Shown piece after piece: positions 33,522-47,027 of a DNA stretch of 64,000 bases; position 1 is the stretch's first letter; each line of letters begins with the position of its first letter. This stretch comes from Helichrysum umbraculigerum (taxonomy: Eukaryota > Streptophyta > Magnoliopsida > Asterales > Asteraceae): positions 151,465,259 to 151,529,258 of the forward strand of contig CATIUR010000003.1 in the NCBI GenBank assembly GCA_949592205.1. The letters run 5' to 3'. The translations under genes and the position numbers were made by a program. The notes under the pieces are model-generated. The model was not told where the DNA came from. It saw only the letters and a list, made by a program, of their open reading frames with translations, and ran no database searches.

Positions 33522-36325
33522 GGTAATGCCAAAACCGGGGCTTGACACAATAATTGCTTTAATGTCTGAAAAGCTGTCTCTTGTTGCTCGGTCCACTGAA
33601 ATTTCACATCCTTCCGAGTTAACTTAGTCAATGAGCTCGCAATCTTAGAAAAATCTTTGATAAACTTTCTGTAATATCCTGCTAATCCAAGGAAACTCTT
33701 AATTTCTGACGAAGACTTAGGCGCATTCCAATTCATAACAGCTTTCACTTTAGATGGATCCACTCTAACCCCGTCTTTGCAAATGATATGCCCCAAAAAC
33801 TGCACCTCACGTAACCAAAACTCACATTTCGAAAACTTTGCATAAAGCTGCTCTCTTTTTAAAGTTTCAAGTATCAATCTCAAATGCATTTCATGATCCG
33901 CTTCAGACTTGGAATAAATTAAAATATCGTCGATAAACACAATCACAAACTGATCAAGATAGGGACGACACACCCGATTCATTAAATCCATAAAGATTGC
34001 AGGAGCATTCGTTAACCCAAACGGCATAACCAAAAACTCATAGTGACCATACCTCGTGCGAAAAGCGGTTTTAGGAATATCTTCCTCCCGAACTCGGACT
34101 TGATGATATCCCGATCTCAAATCAATTTTTGAAAAATATGAGGATCCTTGCAATTGATCAAACAATTCATCAATTCTGGGCAACGGGTATTTGTTCTTCA
34201 CCGTTCTCTTATTTAATTCCCGATAATCGATGCACATACGGAGAGTACCATCTTTCTTCTTCACAAACAACACGGGAGCACCCCACGGCGATGAACTCGG
34301 CCTAATAAATCCCTTATCTAATAATTCCTGAATTTGATCCATCATTTCACGGATTTCGGAAGGAGCTAATCTATAAGGAGCCCTTGCTACTGGAGACGAA
34401 CCAGGAATTAAGTCAATTTGGTATTCTATATCTCTTACAGGGGGAAGGCCAGGCAATTCATCCGGAAACACGTCCGAATATTCAGAAACCACCCGAATAT
34501 CGGAAATGGATTTCTTTTCTACTTTGACATTTACAACATAGGCCACAAAGGATTCACAACCCTTAACTAAAGACTTCCTAGCCTTCATCATGGATATTAC
34601 CGGAATACTACCCTTTGCACGTTCCCCACGCGCCACAACATATGATAGATTGGAAACTGGGATTTTTATCAACTTTTTATGACAAGAGATGTCGGCTTTG
34701 TTTTGACTCAGCCAGTCCATACCAAGAACCACATCAAAACTAGGGATTTGCATCAATAGGAAAGAAACTGGAAATTCATGATCCTCTATTTGTATACTAG
34801 CTCCGGCTACCGATGTGGTAACAGGAACTGTCTTACCATCAGCTACCTCAACTTCTAAGGGATTAGAAATCACAGAGGGCATCAATTTCAGTTTATCACA
34901 AAATTGCACAGATATAAACGAGCAGTTTGCTCCAGAATCAAATAATACACGGGCTGGTACAGAGTTAACAAGGAAAGTACCAGTAATCACGTCATCAATA
35001 AGCACAGCATCATCCACGGTCATTCGGAAAGCTCGACCCGTAGCAGCTGGTGGAATCTTCCTTTTCTGGCCAGAAGATGAGGAACCTCTAGCCGCACCCG
35101 TACCCTGCTTCCTTGCATCAGGACAATCACCCGCTCGATGTCCCTCTTTGTGACACGTCCAACACACATTATTTGGATAAGTACAATCAATCGCATTATG
35201 ACCCAACACCCCACATTTCATACACCTAGATGTCCGAATAGAACAAGGTCCGGTATGCTTTGATCGACATCTTGCACAATAAGAATTATCCATCGGAACA
35301 CCACCATAACTAGTTTTCTTGCTTGATTGAGAAGGTTGCCATCTTTGTTTTCCTTTACTGGAAGAATCACTCTTCGGTTTCTGTGCATATTTTTCTTTAT
35401 TTTGCAACCTCCTAGCCATAACATCACTATCCACGGATCGTGCCCACTCAAAAGCCTGAGAAATACTATTAGCCATTCTCACAGTGGTACGGTAATCTGG
35501 AGGTAAGGTTTTCACAAAATGGCTAATTTTGTTTCTTTCAGTCGGGACCCACTGTTGCACAAATCTTAATTTCTCAGAGAATTGTCGGATAAGCTCATCG
35601 ATTGACATCTCATCAGTCTTCCATAAATCCATAAATTCCTGTCTGACGCGATCAAGATTATATTCCGAACAGAATTGTTTGCATACTTAGGCATGAAAAT
35701 CCTGCCATTTAATAGAACTCTTTTGTTGTGAAGTAAAATGAGCAGTTATCGAATCCCACCACGACATAGCTTCACCTTTCAACAGTTGGACAGTATAGGG
35801 AACTTTGTCTTCCTCATCACAGTGACAAACCTCTAACTTTCTTTCCACAACACGCAACCAGTCTAAGGTAATAGTAGGATCAGGACTTCCAGAGTAAGAG
35901 GATGGTTTACTAGACATAAAGGTTTTGAGAGGACATCCTTTCTTCGGCAACTGAAAGGGTGGAAATAACTGTGCCTGATAACCAGTCGATCCAAAAGAAG
36001 GAAACGGAATTGATGTCTGAAAATCAAAACCCTGTTGATGTTGTTGTGAAACATGAGGAAAAGTAACCGGAATCCGAGTAGAAACAGTAATAGGAGGAGT
36101 AGTAGTAGCAACATGCGAATAAGTAGGAATGGATCGTTGAGATGACCCTGCACGTTCCCTCTCAAGTTCTACTACACGATTCTCTAATCTTAATATATAC
36201 TCTTGACTAGTTTCAACTTCTGTATTTACCGGATTCGAAGTACCATTATGATCCACGTCGTCTAGGGCGGAGTGAACAGTCGAGACATTATAGAGAGTAC
36301 GGGGTGGTTGCTCATTTTTTGCCAT
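33522..36325 (-). pseudogene. Element A gag-protease-RT, one nonsense codon, truncated by element B
   Basis: The start MAKNEQPPRT (36325) is chosen over an upstream ATG at 36349 by analogy with MADEEQ in element C. Gag includes FKTFMSSKP, a LDWLRVVERKLEVC segment and a CMKCGVLGHNAIDC / CWTCHKEGHRAGDC zinc-knuckle pair. The protease has VLFDSGANCSFIS. RT has YRLAPSEIREMMDQ, SSPWGAPVLFVKKKDG, and the catalytic FVIVFIDDILIYSK. A TAA at 35687-35689 is in frame with both sides (the sister family has a sense codon there), so a single base change accounts for the stop. Reading ends in the RT-RNase H connection where LTR B begins. Apart from these two defects the frame is open for over 900 codons. 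Confidence 0.9.
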
Positions 36326-36494
36326 CTGTATCACAACACATCTCAACACTTGTTAATCGTTAGCATTAACATACTAACTTAATTCACACTATAGCTAATC
36401 CCACAACCCGGAATGTGTGACAACTCGACACTAGATTTGGGATTAAACACTCTAAGTTGTTCAATTCGCCCAAATCTAAGCTCTGATACCAACT

Positions 36495-36561
36495 TATAAC
36501 GCCCCTAATTTCAATCACATGTTTTTTTTTTTTTTTTTAAAAACATCGCGGAAGCAATATC

Positions 36562-36633
<72 letters not shown>

Positions 36634-38500
36634 CCCTGGATTAACCAAATATACATAATCATTTACATAAGTATTTCGTTATACAACTACACCATTAAAT
36701 GGGCGTTACTTTAACAAAACATTTGAATTAGTACAAAAGTCATCAGAGTTTCATCATTGTCGAACATTCCTTCAATTTACTCCAAGACCCGCCCTGAACA
36801 AAATATATTAACCTGTAAGGAGTAAACAACGAGGGATTAGCACGAAGCTAAGTGAGTTAACTCATCACCAACACTACACTTAGTTTAACACTATGAGTCT
36901 ACAACAATTAACACATTGACTCAACATCACTAGAGGATCGGTGGCCCTTGTGGCACCCTCAGCCGCGGTGGCCCACCAAGCGACTCTTACACCAACTGCA
37001 GGCCAATACAGTGGTTAACTGATAACGGTTTGCTACCTTTAGTCAACACAAGCTCTATTCACAACACATGTTCACAACTCTCGTGTTGACTAACCTGTAG
37101 CAAAACGTCCAACAAGATTGACCTCTTTAACACAATCACCAAAAGGTTTCTTAACACTTGCTTCTAATTCACAATATGCCATAACACAAGAATGCACAAA
37201 TAACACTTGAAATAACCACATAAGTGATCACCAAACATAGCGAGAGATCAAAGTCCACTCACCTGTCCACTTTAACTTCAGTTACTCAAGTGACTAAATT
37301 CACTGAGTCTTCGCCTTGTCTGAAATCACATTAAAACACTCGAATTAGTAACTTAATAAAAATGCACATTGTTAAGAAAACAATCACTTCACATACTCAT
37401 ATTTTTACTAATCCAACATGTATTATATAATAGATACACATTCATATAATCCTAACTAGTAAAAAGAAAACATATTGGTCTGCAGTGGGAATCCGCCCGG
37501 ATTCCCTTGAATACGCCCGTATTCATTTGAATCCGGCCGGATTCATATGAATACGCCGTATTCCCGATCAATTTCCAAGACAGAACTTAAATTAAGGAAT
37601 ACGTTCATGAATACGCCAGGGAATCCGCCGTATTCCCGGGAATACGTCCGGATTCCCATGAATCTGTCCGGATTCCCGTTAAAGACCTGCACGAAAATTG
37701 CAGGTTTTCCTGCACATTTAAACTCGAACCAAAAACCACAAAATCGACCAAACTCAGTTTATACTCGAAAATTTACCAATTTTTATGAATCATAACATCT
37801 AATAACGTCATACACTCAATATTCAAACAACAAATCATCATCAATCATCAAAATCACTTATAATCTAACTTACACATCTTCAAATAAAAACTCAAGGATT
37901 CACAACAATTTCTTCATGAAATCAACTCATCTTTATACTCACTAAGTTCATGTAATCATCTTTCAAGTAACAATTCAACTTATCTAACTACAATTTACAC
38001 TTTTCATCACTTTACCTAACATCAAATGTTTAGGTTAAACAAAACTTACCTACAAGATGAAGAACACAATGAAGATGATGGAGAAGATGATCTTAACAAT
38101 AATTCAAGCTTCAATCCTTCAATCAATTTGATTTAAGCTTTTGATTTGCAAGAATTTGAATGTTATTTGAGTTAGGTTTAGAAACTAGGTGAAAATGAGG
38201 AATTGGGGGAAAAATGATCGGCCTCCCCATTTTAATAAAACCGACCCCTTTGAGTTACAGTACCATATTACACCACCTTTTGATCTATTGTCTGGAACCT
38301 AAATACTAATTGCAAGAAAATTATTTTATTTTACCGTCGTCTAAGATTATTTAAAACAAATAATATTTTACTAGTCACAATATCTCCTGAGACTTATTTA
38401 CCTATTAATTTCACAATCAAACATATTCAAACGATTAAATGTACGTATTTAAATTTAAATAAATACCTGATTCTACTGGGCCCAATTTCAGGGTGTTACA
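36495..38500 (-). repeat. Element A 5' LTR (2006 bp)
   Basis: Nearly identical to the solo LTR at 20004-22009, with the same array at 37487-37678 and a (TA)n run near 36563-36632. The minus-strand ends are TGTAACACCC and GGCGTTATA, i.e. TG...TA rather than TG...CA. Confidence 0.9.
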
Positions 38501-38505
38501 GTTTT

Positions 38506-38840
38506 GTACCATATGATCTACTTAATATGCATTGTGATGAATATTAACAATAAATATTTTTCTAATAATGTGAAGTTTTAATATGCATCGTGATGCATAT
38601 TAGTTAATATTCATCATAGTGAATATTAACAATTTTTTAAATAAATATTTATCAACTACTCTTATGATTGAAAAGTGATATTCATTCGTTGAAATATTCT
38701 TTGTAGCATCGATTTTGATTACAATTTACCAGTAAAAATAATTTTTTGTTGACGTTTTGATTGATAATTGTAATATGTTTCTTGATGAATACTAAACGCT
38801 TCCCCCTTCCCTCAAAAAATTGCTTCCCTCTTGATCCCTC

Positions 38841-38898
<58 letters not shown>

Positions 38899-40288
38899 CT
38901 CACAATCATGTAACTAATAAAATTTTGTACAAATTAGCATTGACTAATTTTCGAATAGGTACATTATTATGTCTCCACTCAAATGCAAAAGATGACTAAA
39001 CTTATGTTTGTTGGGTCAAATAAATACAAAATAAATAAATGATGTTTCTTGAATGTTGATTCGGAGTGAATTTCAAACTAATTTCCAAGATTACCTTTGT
39101 TTTTCTCTCACTAAAACTGTGTACACTATTTCACCATAAAAAGTCAATATGATATGTGACTATGTATAAGTTATTCTTATAAAAACATATATAATTTTCT
39201 AAATTAATATGTTGACGTTTATATTTTAATGTTTGTGCATTGATTTAGTTTGTTCAATCTATCAGTTTCAATATAAGATTGACGTTAACGTTATCGTAAT
39301 CAAGTGTAAGATCCACATATGATAATTGATATTTATTTTATATATATATATATATATTAATATATTAGTTTTTATATTCACCACACGCAAATAATACATG
39401 ATTATATTCACCTAAAATATTTTTTCCGCTCCGTCGTAATGCGCGGGTAAAAACAGCTCGTTCTTATACATTTAAGGGTGCCCTACAATTAAAGGTCAAA
39501 TAGATAAGATGTCAAGATGAGTTATTCCAAAAGCATTCAACCTGAATTCATAGACGATAGACGTAAAACATATCAAAACCTTGTACATTCGATTCTAAAG
39601 ATACACTTGTATTGTATATCATACTCTTTAAGACGAGTTATTCATAAAGTAAAGCATTTTACCAGAATTGGTATTTATCCTCAATAAAGTATCATCTCTA
39701 CCTAGTAAACTCTTTTAGGATAATGGTGCAGCTCTGTAACGAATTTACACTTTTGTACCGAATTTGGTAACAAACCCAATTTATTGCTAATGTAGGTAAC
39801 GAACTTTTTAATTTTATATCGAGGTAGATAATATGTATAATGTGGCATTATTAATTTTTATTTATTGCTTATTTGGAATTAATTTACACACGTGGCAAAG
39901 ACAGTTCATCTTATCTTATCCAATTAACCTGTCACTGTTACCCGACCTCAAAAATTACAACCCTAACTACTATGAGGCTATCAAAATGTTGTCTTTGCCA
40001 CGTGGGTAGATTAATTCCAAATAAGAAAGAGAAATTAATAATGACATATTATGCACCTCGACAAAAAATTAAAAAGTCTGTTACCTATATTAACAATAAC
40101 ATAGACTTATTATCTAACTCGGTGCAAAAGTGTAAGTTCGTCATTAACCCTTATATTAAAAGGTAGAACTATGAAGTTATAATTGAAAATGTGAAAAATT
40201 ATATCAAGAAAGTGGTAAGAATCTTGGGGTGCTTGGTTGGATGTATTAAGAGGTCGGGAATGGGAAAAGGAATGAATAATAGTGCTTG
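38506..40288. other. Spacer copy 2 (no gene)
   Basis: Repeats 22015-23763: the right half of the (TA)n-flanked element (to about 38841), a longer (TA)n run (38844-38897, versus about 20 bases in copy 1), the old ATG2-PPR spacer, and the palindromic element (about 39732-40153). ORFs here mirror those in copy 1 and show no protein signature. Confidence 0.75.
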
Positions 40289-40293
40289 GTTAC

Positions 40294-42278
40294 TATAACG
40301 CCCCTCATTTCATAAGCCAATATTATATTAATAAACCGGAAGCGTAGTAATTTATAACACATCATTAGTTTTACTGCACCATAATTAGATTACATAAACA
40401 GTTCATCGTTAAGTTATACTGGTTCAAAACTATTTATCCAAATCTTAAATGGGGGCATTATATAAAACCCAACTTGTTATTAGTACAAAATATTATCAGA
40501 GTAGCATGCTGTCAAAACATTCCCAGCTCCCCGAGCATCAACTTCCTGCTACTCATCTATCAAAATATAACCTACAGGAAGTAGAGAGGAGGGATTAGCA
40601 CATAGCTAAGTGAGTGAGTTCATCACACAACATTCAACTTAGCATAATCACCTAATTACAACAAATCAACAACATAATAATGAGGATCGGCGGCTCTGGG
40701 GATAACCAATAACCCGGGTGGCTCCCCAAGAACACTTATCCAACCTATCCGTATGGCCATAACGGACGAGACCGATAGCTAGTGGTTATCCTACTCAGAT
40801 ACAGTTCAATACACACAACAAATGAAGTAAATCCCTGTATCATTCACACGATAACCAACTAGCCCAACCAACCATTCAACAACTCGTTGACCTCATTAAC
40901 AACTGATGCCCGAAGGCCACACATTGCACATAGAGTAATAATCAACAAGTATATTAAATAAGCAACAACAATATATCACGCTTATTCGTTGTAATCCAAT
41001 GATCACAACTAAATTCAATGGTGAGTTCCGAATCCACTCACCGATACCTCGGTAGCCACAAACTCGGATTCCAGGTGCTACTTATCTTTTGGAGGATCTG
41101 AGAATTTGCAAAAAATACAAATTAGTACTTTGCCTCATAATTTGTAAATATCAAAATGGACATTTTATAAAAATGCCACTATAGCATCCACTAAGTGCCA
41201 CTAAAGGCATTTCATATACAATACTCACTTGACTCAAAACATCCTTGTTAAGTCCCGTAACTCATTTAAAAATGTTCACATTATAACATATTTTCAGTCA
41301 AAAAGTGCCACTAAAGTACCCCTTAAGTGCCACTATAGGTATATGAAATAAAAGTGCCACTAAAAACACCACCTTCTAAACACTTATGCATTTTTGAAAT
41401 TTGCAAAAATCCATCAAAATTAAACATGCAAACGCGATCCGGATAAGGCATGGTGGGATCGCGTTCTTAAGTGAAAAAATACTCTGTAACCGAAAATCAC
41501 TAGCAAACGCGATCCGGATAATAGGCCTGGATCGCGTTTCCAAGGCCAAAACTCGACTGAAACATTTTATAACTAGGGAACGCGATCCGGAAACATTGCT
41601 GGGATCGCGTTTAGCTGTTCTTCAGCTCAAGAACAGACCTGCACGAACCCTAACTCCATTTTCATCATTCAAGCTCATCAAACTCGATTCTAATGCTACA
41701 AACATCTCTAACAATACCACATATCATCATATAACAACATTCCAAACATTGATTGGTTACCAAAATCAATTTCTAATCTAATTTCAATATAATCAAATTC
41801 ATAATCAACATACTTACATGCTTGAGGAACAAGATGATGATAACAAGAAGAAGATATAGATGTTTGCAAGAATCACAATTTCAGTCCACAATTCTTGTTT
41901 ATGATCTTTGATTGAGTTTGAAAGATCTAGGTTAGGGTTTGGGTTTCTTCTAATTGAAATGAAAGAGGAAGAAAATGGAATTGGTAAAGTGGTGGAGAAA
42001 AAGGGTCGGTCCCTTTATCCACCGACCTAACACCTTGGGTATACTATACCCGCCCTAAATCTATTGTCTGGAACCTAGAACCAGTTTGCGAGAAATTTAT
42101 TTTATTGTACCGTCAACTTTAATAAATTAATTCAAGCAACATTTTATTAACCACAATAAGTCCTAAGACCTATTTTACTAAGTTTCACAATAAAGCAATT
42201 TATAACAAATAATTTCTAAAACAATTTAAATATTCACTATAATTAGAAAAATACCAGGACACTGGAGAGGATGTTACA
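40294..42278 (-). repeat. Element C 3' LTR
   Basis: Minus-strand ends TGTAACATCC and GGCGTTATA (TG...TA). Contains three large hairpins at 41431-41612 built from AACGCGATCC and GGATCGCGTT arms, and several repeats of 'aagtgccacta' near 41180-41360. Confidence 0.9.
41431..41612 (-). repeat. CpG hairpin array (AACGCGATCC...GGATCGCGTT) in LTR C
   Basis: Three hairpins with 9-10 bp arms and loops of roughly 10-16 bases, spaced by about 45 bases. Copy in the other LTR at 48154-48334. Position in the LTR corresponds to the arrays of families A, B and D, although the motif differs. Confidence 0.88.
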
Positions 42279-42290
42279 AATCTCCCCTCC

Positions 42291-45200
42291 TTAAGGAGAT
42301 TTCGTCCCCGAAATCTCAACACCATCAAACAATCCAGGATATCTGGACTTCATTGATTCCTCAGACTCCCAAGTAAGGTTGGAACCTAAACTATGTTTCC
42401 ACTTAACTAACACCATAGGAATTTGTTTCTTCCTAAGTTTGGTAACTTTCCTATCAAGGATTTCTACCGGTTCCTCAATCAACTTCTGAGTTTGATTCAC
42501 CCTCAAATCTTGTAACGGAAGGATTTGCGACTGATCTTCGATGTTACACTTTCTCAAATAACACACATTAAACGTGTTATGAATACCCGCAAGTTCAGGA
42601 GGAAGATCCAATGTCACTGATTGGTCATTAACAACCTGTCGAATTTTGAACGGACCAATATATCTAGGTGCTAACTTTCCCCGTTTTCCAAATCGGATCA
42701 CACCTTTCCATGGAGAAACTTTGAGATATACAAGTTCACCCTCAGAAAATACAACCGGTCGTCTTTTCGGATCTGCATACCGTTTCTGTCTATCACGCGC
42801 GGCTTTCAACTTTTCACGGGCAATTGCCACCTTTTCAGCAGTCATCTGTACAATATCGGGCCCAGCAAACTGTTTCTCACCAGCTTCTAACCAACATGTC
42901 GGTGTTCTACAACGTCGACCATACAACATCTCATACGGAGGCATGCCGATACTGGAGTGATACGAATTGTTATATGCAAATTCAACCAATGGGAGTTGTG
43001 TATCCCATGAACCCCCATATTCCAAAATACAAGCACGAAGCATATCCTCTAATGTTTGAATTGTGCGTTCTGATTGACCGTCTGTTTGCGGATGATAAGA
43101 TGTACTAAGGTTTACACGTGTCCCCAATTCATGTTGTAAACTTTGCCAAAAACGAGAAACGAAACGAGAGTCTCGGTCTGACACAATCGACAAAGGAATA
43201 CCATGTCTCGAGACGATTTCATTAAGGTACAACTGAGCAAGTTTACCTAAAGGAGCAGATTCACTTGTAGCAAGAAAGTGTGCGCTCTTAGTCAACCGAT
43301 CAACGATAACCCAAATCATGTCATTACCTCGAGCAGTACGCGGCAATTTAGTTACAAAATCCATGGTTATGTGTTCCCATTTCCACTCGGGTATTTCCAA
43401 CTTTTCAATGATCCGTACGGCTTTTGATGTTCCGCTTTGACTTGTGAGCAAATATGACAAGCACCAACAAATTTTGCAATGTCGGTCTTCATTGTAGGCC
43501 ACCAATACAACGGTTTCAAGTCATTGTACATACGAGTACTACCGGGATGAATAGATAGTTTAGATTTGTGTGCTTCATTCAAAATCAAATCCCGAATATC
43601 CCCAAGTAAAGGTATCCATACACGAGATTGATAGGTCATTAATCCTCTCGAGTCTTCGACCAATTCATCCTTTCTTTTCAACATAATCTCGGTTTTCAAA
43701 TTATAATCCCTCAAAGCTTCTAATTGTGCAACTTTTATTTGATTGATCAAGTCGGAAGAAACATCCACTTTCAAGTAATAAACTCTATCGAAATTACTTT
43801 TTCGGCTCAGAGCGTCAGCAACAACATTGGCCTTGCCAGGATGATATCGGATTTCACAGTCATAATCCTTGATTAACTCTAGCCACCGCCTCTGACGCAT
43901 GTTCAACTCTTTCTGGGAAAACACATACTGCAGACTCTTATGGTCAGTACAAACAACACAGTTAGTACCATACAAGTAATGTCTCCAGAGCTTTAAAGCA
44001 AACACAACTGCTGCAAGTTCCAAATCATGGGTGGGATAATTCTTTTCATGTGGCTTCAGCTGTCGAGAAGCATAGGCAATAACTCTATCCCTTTGCATAA
44101 GAACACAGCCCAAACCCGAATGAGAAGCATCACAGTAAACAATAAAGTCATCTGAACCATCGGGTAATGTCAACACAGGTGCCTGACACAACAATTGCCT
44201 TAACGTCTGAAAAGCTTGTTCCTGTTGATTAGTCCACACAAATTTCACATCCTTACGGGTTAATTTAGTTAACGGACCGACAATTTTAGAAAAATCTTTT
44301 ATGAATTTCCGGTAATAACCCGCTAATCCAAGGAAACTCTTTATTTCAGAAGCAGACTTTGGGGCATTCCATTTCATCACAGCCTCGATTTTCGATGGAT
44401 CTACTTTCACACCATCCTTACAAATTATATGGCCCAAGAACTGAACTTCCCGAATCCAAAATTCACATTTAGAAAATTTTGCATACAACCGTTCCCGTTT
44501 CAAAGTATCCAGAACCATCCTTAAATGCATAGCATGCTCAGTTTCAGACTTCGAATACACAAAAAATATCATCAATGAACACAATCACAAACTTATCCAA
44601 GAAAGGTCGACAAACACGGTTCATCAAATCCATAAACACTGCTGGAGCATTTGTCAAACCAAAAGGCATAACCAAAAATTCATAATGCCCATACCTAGTA
44701 CGAAAAGCCGTTTTAGGAATATCTTCTTCCCGAACACGAACCTGATGATAACCCGACCTCAAATCAATCTTTGAATATACCGAAGAACCCTGCAACTGAT
44801 CAAATAAATCATCTATTCTGGGCAGAGGGTATTTGTTCTTTACTGTCCTCTTGTTCAATTCTCTATAATCAATACACATACGCAACGACCCGTCTTTCTT
44901 TTTCACAAATAATACCGGCGCACCCCACGGTGAAGAACTAGGTCTGATCAACTCTTTATCCAACAATTCCTGTATCTGACTCATCATTTCACGAATCTCA
45001 GAAGGCGCTAACCTATATGGAGCTTTAGCTACAGGGGACGAGCCCGGCAAAAGATCAATACGATACTCAACTTCCCTAACTGGTGGTAAACCCGGTAATT
45101 CATCGGGAAATACCTCTGGATATTCACAAACAACCGGAACATCGGAAATGGTTTTCTTTTCAAGCTTGGCATCAACTACATAGGCTAGATAGGACTCACA

Positions 45201-46854
45201 ACCTTTGGACAATGACTTCCTAGCCTTCATCATAGAAATCAAGGGAATTGACATATTATCCCGTTCTCCTCGAGCCATCGGAGATTGGGATCTTAATCAA
45301 CTTTTGGTGACAATCAATGCTAGCCCTATTCTGACTCAACCAATCCATACCAATTATCACATCAAAACTAGGGATTGGCATCAACAAGAATGAAATAGGG
45401 AAGGTTCGGTCATCAATCACAATATTAGCTCCAGTCACCGAGGTGGTAACAGGAACTAATTTACCGCTAACAATTTCTACTTCTATGGGTTTTGTTATCA
45501 CAGTAGGGACTAAGTTCAACTTGTCACAGAAGCATACAGATATGAAAGTACAATTAGCACCAGAGTCAAACAATACACTAGCCGGTACAGAGTTTATAAG
45601 GAATGTACCAGTTATGACATCTTCTGTATGCACAGCCTCATTGACTGTCATTTGAAAGACCCTACTTGTTGGTGGTGGAGGGTTCTTCCTTTTCTGACCT
45701 GAAGATGCCGAACTCCCGACCGAACCCGACCCTGACTTTCCTGCCTCCGGACATTGACCCACACGATGTCCCTCCTTCTTGCAAGTCCAACACACAAAGT
45801 TCGGGTACCGACAATTCTTTATCTCATGGCCAAATTCCCCACATTTCAAACATTTGTTCGTTTGCACGGTACACGGGCCAGAATGCCGAGATTTACACAT
45901 GTTGCACCAATTAGAGTTGCTAGACGAACTACTTCTACTCACAAATTTCTTATTCTGTCGACTGCCCTGTGAGTAAGATTTTCCTTTGCTAGAAGAATCA
46001 GCTTTGAACCTAGAAGAAGAATTATCCTTAGCTTGAGAAGCACGAAAACCTCGAATATCACTATCCACTGATCTTGCAAGGTTAAAGGCTTGCGATAAAC
46101 TACTAGCTAATCTCACGGTAGTGCGGTAGTTATGGGGTAAAGCATCCACAAATTGTTCGATTCTGGTTTTCTCATCAGGAACCCACTGTTGAACAAACCG
46201 AAGCTTCTCAGTAAATTGCGCTATCAACTCATCAATAGTCATTTTATCCGATAGATGAAGGTTCACAAACTCCCTCCTAATCCGTGCCATATCAAAATCA
46301 GAACAATATTGATTACACACCACTTGATAAAAATCAGACCATCGGATTGATTCTTTTTGTTGATGTGTTAAATGACCTGTAACTGAGTCCCACCAAACCA
46401 TCGCCTCATCCTTCATACACTGAACGGCAAACATAACTTTTGATTCCTCCTCACAACGAGTCACATCAAATTTCCGTTCCATATCTCTCAACCAGTTTAA
46501 AGTCACGGTGGGATTTGTACTCCCATGAAATTCTGGTGGTTTGCTTGACATAAAGGTTTTGAAGGAGCACACTTTATTGGATTGTGAAGAAGGACTAGCA
46601 CCGAAAACAGAAGATTGTTGTTGTTGTTGTTGTAAATGTTGTCTAGCTGCAGCTTCCTCAGCTTTCCTTTTAAACTCTCTAAGGACCATCAACTCATCCT
46701 CTATCTCGTGTATATACTCATCCCTGTTAGACTCTTCACCCGTTGGGTTAGAGGTACCTTCCTGATTATGCTGTTCAGGATGAGATTCAAAAGGAGGAGC
46801 AACGTACCGAGAGGCATTATTGGGGTTGGGGGTCGGTTGTTCTTCATCTGCCAT
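42291..46854 (-). pseudogene. Element C gag-pol with at least three frameshifts
   Basis: The order from 46854 (MADEEQPTPN) is Gag with zinc knuckles CLKCGEFGHEIKNC and CWTCKKEGHRVGQC, then protease (VLFDSGANCTFIS) to about 45256. RT (45278-44544) follows with the catalytic FVIVFIDDI, then RNase H (YCDASHSGLGCVLM) and the integrase zinc finger (44584-43367). The integrase core (43505-42291) has MDFVTKLP, VSDRDSRF, HPQTDGQSER, then KLAPRYIGPF and a chromodomain (VKWKHSLGSNLTWE). Frames change near 45270, 44570 and 43440. All catalytic residues remain readable in pieces, but no continuous polyprotein can be made. Confidence 0.92.
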
Positions 46855-47027
46855 TTCTGAAATCAACACAACACTTGAAACTTGTTAATCGTTAGTACCT
46901 ATCTACTAACAATTCACAACCAATGCTAAATCCCATACCCAGGAATGTTTGACATATCACGCTCCAGTTTTGGGATTGAACATTTTATAATGTTCAATTA
47001 ACCCAAAACCATGCTCTGATACCAACT

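Larger units (their letters stand above)
33522..38500 (-). mobile_element. Element A: Tekay-like chromovirus, 5' half only
   Basis: 5' LTR (36495-38500), primer site, gag, protease and RT are present in minus orientation. The rest of pol and the 3' LTR are missing on the left, where element B intervenes and the sequence never returns to A. The right flank gtttt (38501-38505) equals the target duplication around the solo LTR A at 20004-22009, so both derive from one insertion event. Confidence 0.88.
36495..41094. repeat. Duplicated block: LTR A + spacer + start of LTR C (copy 2 of 20004-24569)
   Basis: About 4.6 kb crossing three unrelated units (LTR A, ancient spacer with a palindromic element, LTR C) is repeated in the same order and orientation at 20004-24569. 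By eye there are fewer than ten substitutions, plus length changes in TA runs. Because it crosses element boundaries, it must be a segmental duplication, not two insertions. Confidence 0.9.

Noticed and set aside
41401..41781. 126-residue ORF repeated at 48124-48504
   Set aside because: It lies across the LTR C hairpin array, antisense to the element; no known domain.
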